From an uncultured Bacilli bacterium (GTDB lineage: Bacteria > Bacillota_I > Bacilli_A > RF39 > UBA660): a stretch of DNA of 62,311 nucleotides. Location of the stretch: NCBI GenBank assembly GCA_934149325.1, contig CAKPEJ010000004.1:1-62311 (forward strand), given 5' to 3'. Every line of letters begins with the position of its first letter. Position 1 is the first letter of the stretch. The notes under the pieces are model-generated. The model had not been told where the DNA came from and ran no database searches. It saw only the letters and a program-made list of their open reading frames with translations. The position numbers and the translations under genes were made by a program. Shown one piece after another: positions 57,993 to 62,311 of the stretch.

Positions 57993-58769
57993 ATGAAAAA
58001 ATTAAGTGAACTTAAATTAAAAGATAAAAAGTATATTATTTTTGATATTGATGGAACATTAATTGATTCTATTGGAGTTTGGAATAGAACTGATCAAAAA
58101 TTGATTGAAGAGTTTGGAAAAGTATCCAAAAACTTAGATGATATACAATCTGAAAGAGATGACTTTCTTCATAATAATCAAGATGGTGATATTTACTTAG
58201 CATATTGCGAATATCTAATTAAAAAATATAACTTTAGTATTAGAGACGCACAGACTTTACTTAAAATAAGATGGGATAAATCGAGCGAAATCTTAAAAAA
58301 TGAGATGGATTTTAAATCATATGTTGTTGAACTTATATTAATGTTGAAAGATTTAGGGTTTACTTTAGTATTAGCAACAATGACAACACAAGTTCAATTA
58401 GATATTTATTCTAAAAAGAATAAAAGAATGCTAGAACAAATGAACATAGTAGAGGTTTTTGATTTGATTACTAGAAAAGAAGATGTAAAAAATAAAAAAC
58501 CAAATCCTGAAATATATAATAAAATAATGCAATATTATAATGCATCACCAAATGAATGTCTAATATTTGAAGATTCTTATACAGGTGTATTGGCAGGCAA
58601 GAATGCAGGTATTGAAGTAATAAATATTTACGATAAATATGCTGATTTAGATAGAAAAAAAATTAATGAAGTAACTGATTATAGTATTGAAGGATATCAA
58701 GAATTTATTGAATTAGTAAATTCGTTATATCCAATTGAATCTAAAATGGTACTAAAGCTAAAAAAATAA
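57993..58769 (+). CDS. HAD-superfamily hydrolase (beta-phosphoglucomutase/phosphoglycolate phosphatase-like)
   Basis: The 258-aa HAD has motif I IIFDIDGTLIDSIGVW, a helical cap, motif II TLVLATMTTQVQ (Thr), motif III Lys in KNKKPNPEIYNK, and motif IV IFEDSYTGVLAGKNAGIEVI. It would dephosphorylate a small sugar or nucleotide phosphate. It is third in the TIM-barrel/Nudix/HAD run, suggesting stepwise breakdown of one nucleotide-sugar-like compound (inference). Confidence 0.88.
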   Translation: MKKLSELKLKDKKYIIFDIDGTLIDSIGVWNRTDQKLIEEFGKVSKNLDDIQSERDDFLHNNQDGDIYLAYCEYLIKKYNFSIRDAQTLLKIRWDKSSEILKNEMDFKSYVVELILMLKDLGFTLVLATMTTQVQLDIYSKKNKRMLEQMNIVEVFDLITRKEDVKNKKPNPEIYNKIMQYYNASPNECLIFEDSYTGVLAGKNAGIEVINIYDKYADLDRKKINEVTDYSIEGYQEFIELVNSLYPIESKMVLKLKK

Positions 58770-59082
58770 AAAGTATATTTTAGAGATTAAAGTTTTTTAG
58801 TTATTTTATATATGTATTAGATACCCAACTGTCATTTTATGTAAAAAAAGAAAAAAAAGTGTTATAATAGATAACAAATATATGAATTTATTTAATGGTA
58901 AATAAGAAAATGACTATCAAACATTTTCTTGTGGTAATACAAAAGTTACATTTGATAATAATTGATATATTGTAAAGGCTAAGGTATTCACATCTATTAT
59001 GTGGTGGTAAACCAAATCATGATGAAAAACAAGAACAACCTAAAAGTATGAGTTTAACTAGAAAAAGAAAGCAGGTATCAAA
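58770..59082. other. repeat module and decayed gene with related tail
   Basis: Holds copy 2 of the 39-bp repeat (58787-58825) and the shared promoter-like block (58828-58890, with TTATAAT). Then comes a remnant in several frames (SCGNTKVTFDNN, YIVKAKVFTS) ending in QEQPKSMSLTRKRKQ just before TGA 59084-59086. That end resembles the EQGPxLxKK tail. The remnant's stop overlaps the next start (ATGA), so the genes were once translationally coupled. Confidence 0.5.
58787..58825. repeat. 39-bp direct repeat, copy 2
   Basis: It matches 55119-55157 at 38 of 39 positions. Both copies precede operons encoding a protein with the EQGP-type tail. Confidence 0.7.
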
Positions 59083-60039
59083 ATGAAAATAACTAATAAT
59101 ACAAATACAGAAGAAGTAAAAGTTACAATGAAAAATGCATTAAATGATATGTGTAGTACAGAAAGTAGTTTTGAAAAAAGTACAACTGGTGAAGAGATAA
59201 GAAAAATAATGCGAATTAAAACATCTAGTGTTGCATTTAATGAACAAGATTTTATAAAATTACTTCTATCTAAATTATTAAAAAATGGGATATCAAAAAT
59301 AGATCCGATGAAATTAAAATATTTGTTAGCTGATTATTATTCAAAGGAAGAATATGCATTTTTATTTGAAGATTTAGCATTAAAAGAACAAATTGAAGGA
59401 AATTATGTAGAATTCGATGATGCTTTAGTGTTTGCACATTTTGCTGGATTGTTAAGTAATCCTATACAAGGTACAAATATGCGCATGATATTGTCATCTC
59501 TTGAAGATGTTTCATCTAATTATTCAACAGAATATAACTTAAAAATGGATGAATTAGCTCATAATCTATCAAGTAGACTTAATATAAAGAATAATTTAAT
59601 AAATCAAAGTCAAGATAGTCGAGAAGCAGTATCTAAACAAGATGAAATAGAAAAAGAACTATATGAAGTTAGAGTATTTAATGAAGATGATAGAAAAAAT
59701 AATGAATCTTGTAAATTAGAACAACATAAAGCTTTACTATATATAGATGATGTATCTGAAAAATATTCAAATGATATGGAAAATAATGTTTATTATGAAT
59801 GCATATGTTTAGAATGTGGTAAACATAAAGATTATAAAATGTCTTTGAATGATAGAAGACATATAATAAAAACTAATTTATCGCCTATGGAAACTTTCAT
59901 GTCATTTTATGAAGTAAGAAAAAGATATTTAGAATTAATAAAACAAAATTGTACAGTAGAAGAAATAATTGATAATTTGAATTCTTTTTATAAAAAGAAT
60001 CAGGAACAAGGACCGGTATTAACAAAAAAGAAAAACTAA
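59083..60039 (+). CDS. hypothetical protein with EQGPVLTKK C-terminal tail
   Basis: The 318-aa protein is unassigned. It is mainly helical: FIKLLLSKLLKNGISKIDPMKLKYLLADYY and ALVFAHFAGLLSNPIQGTNMRMIL suggest a SocA/DUF4065 (Panacea)-like core, a domain seen in toxin-antitoxin antitoxins (weak pattern match). A CICLECGKHK motif lies at about residues 245-255. The C-terminus KKNQEQGPVLTKKKN is the tail shared with the genes at 55361 and 55975. The ribosome site is weak (GCAGG), with coupling to a decayed upstream frame. Confidence 0.55.
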   Translation: MKITNNTNTEEVKVTMKNALNDMCSTESSFEKSTTGEEIRKIMRIKTSSVAFNEQDFIKLLLSKLLKNGISKIDPMKLKYLLADYYSKEEYAFLFEDLALKEQIEGNYVEFDDALVFAHFAGLLSNPIQGTNMRMILSSLEDVSSNYSTEYNLKMDELAHNLSSRLNIKNNLINQSQDSREAVSKQDEIEKELYEVRVFNEDDRKNNESCKLEQHKALLYIDDVSEKYSNDMENNVYYECICLECGKHKDYKMSLNDRRHIIKTNLSPMETFMSFYEVRKRYLELIKQNCTVEEIIDNLNSFYKKNQEQGPVLTKKKN

Positions 60040-60098
60040 TTCTAGTTTAAGATTTTCATTAATTTTAAATTTTAGAGGGTTTGGGTTTTTCCCATATT

Positions 60099-60121
60099 GA
60101 ATTTGTCGGGAGGACAAATTC
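60099..60121. repeat. perfect 9-bp hairpin
   Basis: GAATTTGTC, loop GGGAG, GACAAATTC, in a G-rich stretch that also holds GGGTTTGGG and TTTCCC. There is no T run. Function unknown. Confidence 0.5.
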
Positions 60122-60150
60122 AGGGCTGGCTAAAACAATAATTTTAATAA

Positions 60151-60192
60151 AATAAGCATTAGTTTTTTTCACTAATGCTTATTATTTTTTTC
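60151..60192 (+). terminator. strong hairpin terminator
   Basis: AATAAGCATTAGT (60151-60163) pairs perfectly with ACTAATGCTTATT (60171-60183), followed on the plus strand by T7. It terminates the 59083 transcript and overlaps the stop codon of the minus-strand gene. Confidence 0.85.
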
Positions 60193-60492
60193 AAAAATTA
60201 ATGGGTTATCATTCTTAATTTTTAAATTATATTTTATTAAAAGTATTTCTTTGATTTTTGGTATCATATCATCTATTGATTCTTGATAACAACACAGCAT
60301 ATCAAATGTAGAATTAATATGATTATATAGAGGAGAATCACATAAACAATCTTTATAGAAACAATCTTTCAAATAAAATGCAACTGCTTCTGGAATGATA
60401 AAATTTACCATATATTTTTTAAAATTATTATCTATTGGAACAATTCTATTAAAGAATTCTTCATCTAATACATCTTTACCGTTTAGAATCAT
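60172..60492 (-). CDS. small hypothetical protein downstream of tnpV
   Basis: The 106-aa protein has an N-terminal FFNRIVPIDNNFKKYMVNFIIPEAVAFYL, four Cys (CFYKDCLC, CC) in the centre and a Lys/Asn-rich tail. No family was recognised. It overlaps the upstream TnpV-like gene by 4 nt, so the two are coupled. Confidence 0.5.
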   Translation of the reverse strand: MILNGKDVLDEEFFNRIVPIDNNFKKYMVNFIIPEAVAFYLKDCFYKDCLCDSPLYNHINSTFDMLCCYQESIDDMIPKIKEILLIKYNLKIKNDNPLIFEKNNKH

Positions 60493-60842
60493 ATATAAAT
60501 ATCTTCTTTCAAAATAACTTCATCAACAACATTTTTATAATTATTCATAAGTTTGATCCATTCCATTTGATTATTCATTTTATTTTTTTCAGATAGTTTT
60601 TTATCTTTTTTCTTGTAGTTATTCATCATAGTTTCAAATTTTATATTACATTCATTACTTACCGAAGAAAGATAGTCAGTAAGTTGATTATTCATTAGTA
60701 GGTTTCTATATAATTGTTTTTTATGTTTTTTTATATAATTTAGTTTTAATAATCCATATCTATTGATACTATTTGTGGTAGATGTAGTAATACCTAATTT
60801 AGGTATTAAATAATCGCCTTTTTTAATATAATTAATTTTCAT
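60489..60842 (-). CDS. tnpV: TnpV-family transposon-encoded protein
   Basis: The 117-aa protein matches TnpV of Tn4451-type elements: start IKKGDYLIPKLGI, RYGLLKLNYIKKHKKQLYRNLLMNNQLTDYL, MEWIKLMNNYKNVVDEVILKEDIYI. The role of TnpV is not established. No TnpX-type resolvase is present, so this is a mobile-element leftover. A TTTAGGTAC direct repeat lies upstream at about 60872-60893. Confidence 0.75.
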   Translation of the reverse strand: MKINYIKKGDYLIPKLGITTSTTNSINRYGLLKLNYIKKHKKQLYRNLLMNNQLTDYLSSVSNECNIKFETMMNNYKKKDKKLSEKNKMNNQMEWIKLMNNYKNVVDEVILKEDIYI

Positions 60843-61008
60843 ACTTTTTTCCTTTCTTTGAAATAGTAATTTTAGGTACCCATTTAGGTACTAAATTATT
60901 AAAATAGACTAATTATTATTAAATTTATTTAATTATTAATAAATGATTCTTGCTTTAAAATAAAGGATTTAATCAAATGTGATTTAAAAATATACTAATT
61001 AAATTTTG

Positions 61009-61041
61009 CCCCCTGAAGAGAGCGAAAGCTCTCATTTTTTT
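61009..61041 (+). terminator. CCCCCTGAAGA/GAAA hairpin (element copy 3)
   Basis: CCCCCTGAAGA, stem GAGAGC-GAAA-GCTCTC (61018-61033), then AT7. The stem is identical to the 52467 copy. Confidence 0.78.
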
Positions 61042-61143
61042 GCTTGAATTTAAAAAAATTAGAGTATAAACATAAATAAATTTGTATAAGTTTGATAAAA
61101 ATTATTAATTTTGGTATCTAAGTGTTACTTTTTAATTAAAATA

Positions 61144-61182
61144 CCACAATTAATTGACTTTTGTGGCAAATTACTTTAAAAT
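61144..61182 (+). promoter_or_regulatory. abiE promoter and operator
   Basis: TTGACT (61154-61159), a 17-nt spacer and TAAAAT (61177-61182). The -35 sits between the arms CCACAA (61144-61149) and TTGTGG (61161-61166), a likely AbiEi autorepression site. Confidence 0.6.
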
Positions 61183-61202
61183 TATATCAAGAGGTGATTA
61201 AA

Positions 61203-61745
61203 ATGGTATTACTATATAAAGAACTTATTCAGAAATATGAAAGTGATTATAAAATAAAAAAGTTAATCCAAGAAGGGAAAATATTTAAAATTGAAAAAGG
61301 AATTTACAGTGATAAAAAGAATGTGAATTATTTAGAAATAATATCAAAAAAATATCCTAATGCAATATTTACTATGGATAGTGCATTTTATTACCATAAT
61401 TTAACAGATGTTATTCCTGAAAAAGAATATCTTGCATTAAAAAGGGATAGTACTAAAATTAGTGATAGTAGAATTAAAGTTGTATATTATCAAGAAAAGT
61501 TTTTTGATATTGGGAAATCGACTTTAAATATAAATGGTGTGGAAGTTAAAATTTATGACAAAGAAAGAATGCTAATAGAATTAATAAGAAATAGAAATTC
61601 GATAGGTTTTGATTATTATAAAGAGATAATTGAAAATTATAGAGAAATTAAAGATACCCTTAATACAAAAAAAATAGCTGAATACATAAGTAATTTTTCA
61701 ATAGAAAATTACTTGTATGATGTTATTATGAAAGAGGTGTTTTAA
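61203..61745 (+). CDS. abiEi: AbiEi-type antitoxin (type IV TA)
   Basis: The 180-aa antitoxin and autorepressor has an N-terminal winged helix (LYKELIQKYESDYKIKKLIQEGKIFKIEKGIYSD) and the AbiEi core (YPNAIFTMDSAFYYHNLTDVIP, IKVVYYQ, VEVKIYDKERMLIELIR). In known AbiE systems it represses the operon and opposes AbiEii. ATG 61203 has AGAGGTGAT. It overlaps the toxin gene by 1 nt (TAATG). Confidence 0.88.
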   Translation: MVLLYKELIQKYESDYKIKKLIQEGKIFKIEKGIYSDKKNVNYLEIISKKYPNAIFTMDSAFYYHNLTDVIPEKEYLALKRDSTKISDSRIKVVYYQEKFFDIGKSTLNINGVEVKIYDKERMLIELIRNRNSIGFDYYKEIIENYREIKDTLNTKKIAEYISNFSIENYLYDVIMKEVF

Positions 61746-62311
61746 TGAATATAAATACAATATTTAATAATTATTTAGCGAGTGGATATTCAAATTTAAA
61801 TGCTATTTCGAAAACTTGCCAAGATATTATTTTATCTCAAATAAGCAATTCTAGCTTAAATAAAAATGTAACAATTAAGGGTGGAGTTGTAATGATGGCT
61901 ATTTCTAAAGATATAAGAAGAGCAACACAAGATTTAGATATAGATTTTATAAGATATTCTTTAGATGATTCTGCAATAGAAGCATTTATAGAAAAATTAA
62001 ATGATAAAGATATTAAAATAAAAATTACTTCACCAATAAAAAGACTTCATCATCAAGATTATGATGGTAAGAGAGTTTTTATAGAAATATCTGATAATTT
62101 TGGTAATATATTTTCTACCAAATTAGATATAGGTGTACATAAAGATATTGATATAGACCAAGATGAATTATGTTTTGATTTAGGGACTCATTCTAATAAT
62201 GTTATTTTACTTGCTAATTCAAAAGAACAAATATGTGTTGAAAAAATAAAGTCATTATTAAAATTTGGCATTACATCAACTAGATATAAAGACATTTTTG
62301 ATATTTATTAT
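61745..62311 (+). CDS. abiEii: AbiEii-type nucleotidyltransferase toxin (cut by window end)
   Basis: 189 codons are visible, running off the window. IKGGVVMMAISKDIRRATQDLDIDFIRYS carries the GG and DxD motifs of the DUF1814 nucleotidyltransferase fold, followed by FSTKLDIGVHKDIDID and KEQICVEKIKSLLKFG. AbiEii toxins transfer nucleotides onto tRNA or other acceptors and block growth during phage attack (family knowledge). It is coupled to abiEi. Confidence 0.85.
   Translation, partial: MNINTIFNNYLASGYSNLNAISKTCQDIILSQISNSSLNKNVTIKGGVVMMAISKDIRRATQDLDIDFIRYSLDDSAIEAFIEKLNDKDIKIKITSPIKRLHHQDYDGKRVFIEISDNFGNIFSTKLDIGVHKDIDIDQDELCFDLGTHSNNVILLANSKEQICVEKIKSLLKFGITSTRYKDIFDIYY

Larger units (their letters stand above)
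60843..61202. other. intergenic region with element copy 3 and AbiE promoter
   Basis: Contents: TTTAGGTAC direct repeats in the tnpV promoter area, CCCCCTGAAGA (61009-61019) with its hairpin, a tail TTTTTTTGCTTGAA resembling the tail of copy 1, an inverted repeat (61144-61166) and the abiE promoter (61154-61182). No additional ORF was seen. Confidence 0.6.

Noticed and set aside
55900..60039. EQGP tails as LPxTG-like sortase signals
   Set aside because: The proteins have no signal peptides, no hydrophobic segment before the tail and no LPxTG-type motif.
44276..61041. CCCCCTGAAGA hairpins as integron-type attC sites or CRISPR-related RNA
   Set aside because: There are no GTTRRRY core sites, no integron integrase, no cas genes and no regular spacers. 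The hairpins end in T tracts like terminators.
1..62311. Mycoplasma-type genetic code (TGA as Trp)
   Set aside because: Many genes end cleanly at TGA (for example at 32541-32543 and 52271-52273) and Trp is encoded by TGG throughout.
1..62311. tRNA, rRNA, tmRNA, RNase P or SRP RNA genes and CRISPR arrays
   Set aside because: No T-arm GGTTCAAATCC-type motifs, conserved RNA cores or regularly spaced repeats were seen on either strand.

Overview
This window is about 25% GC, with short intergenic gaps, strong GGAGG-type ribosome sites, the standard genetic code (TGA is a stop throughout) and Gram-positive gene neighbourhoods: dnaG-rpoD-trmK, rpsB-tsf, rpsP-khpA and comEA-comEC. It looks like an uncultured, anaerobic (pyruvate:ferredoxin oxidoreductase), low-GC Bacillota/Bacilli-like gut lineage. 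A CotE-type spore coat gene behind a mother-cell-like promoter suggests it can form, or once formed, endospores. The exact taxon cannot be fixed from this window.

Backbone, about 1-44.18 kb. Left to right it holds: primase, sigma-A and TrmK; an NfeD/stomatin pair; two surface proteins sharing a pilin-like module; XerD; thymidine kinase; an Smr protein; PriA; a kinase-like protein; ribosomal protein S2 with an unusual C-terminal SAP/Rho-N-like tail; EF-Ts; RRF; several small membrane or lipoproteins; CotE; S16 and KhpA; a CofE-like ligase divergent from an ATP-grasp protein; ComEA/ComEC; a YhcG/DinD/ADP-ribosyltransferase-like cluster; a three-gene glycan locus whose first gene fuses a polymerase to a glycosyltransferase; a repeat-containing membrane protein; a sirtuin; a PBECR4-like protein; PFOR; and RecG. 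dnaG and comEA share a GC-rich bipartite promoter that occurs nowhere else in the window and looks like a dedicated alternative-sigma promoter.

Mobile and accessory region, about 44.2-62.3 kb. An ~8 kb integrative mobilizable element (tyrosine integrase, MobV relaxase, RepA-like ATPase, excisionase-like protein, Cro/CI repressor) appears bounded by TTTCAACTACCAA direct repeats at 44366 and 52349. Its cargo is a co-directional run of nucleotide- and base-handling proteins: UMPH-1-type nucleotidase, UDG-fold protein, ASCH protein, deoxyribosyltransferase-like protein and a multi-pass membrane protein. Beyond it lies a decaying accessory zone. This contains broken nucleotidase and transporter genes, a 2H phosphoesterase, three proteins ending in the same EQG(P/L)xL(K/T)KK-type tail plus a decayed fourth, a TIM-barrel/Nudix/HAD operon, a TnpV remnant and an AbiE toxin-antitoxin pair cut by the window end.

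The least expected structure is non-coding. An ~104-nt minus-strand RNA (about 42123-42020) with a perfect promoter and terminator displays UUCUUCAGGGGGG in its terminator loop. Three plus-strand hairpin terminators (44276, 52467, 61009) carry the complementary word CCCCCUGAAGA immediately 5' of a GAAA-loop stem. The one at 44.2 kb belongs to a second, self-contained ~95-nt RNA with its own promoter. Together they could form an undescribed RNA-RNA regulatory pair or family attached to the mobile region.
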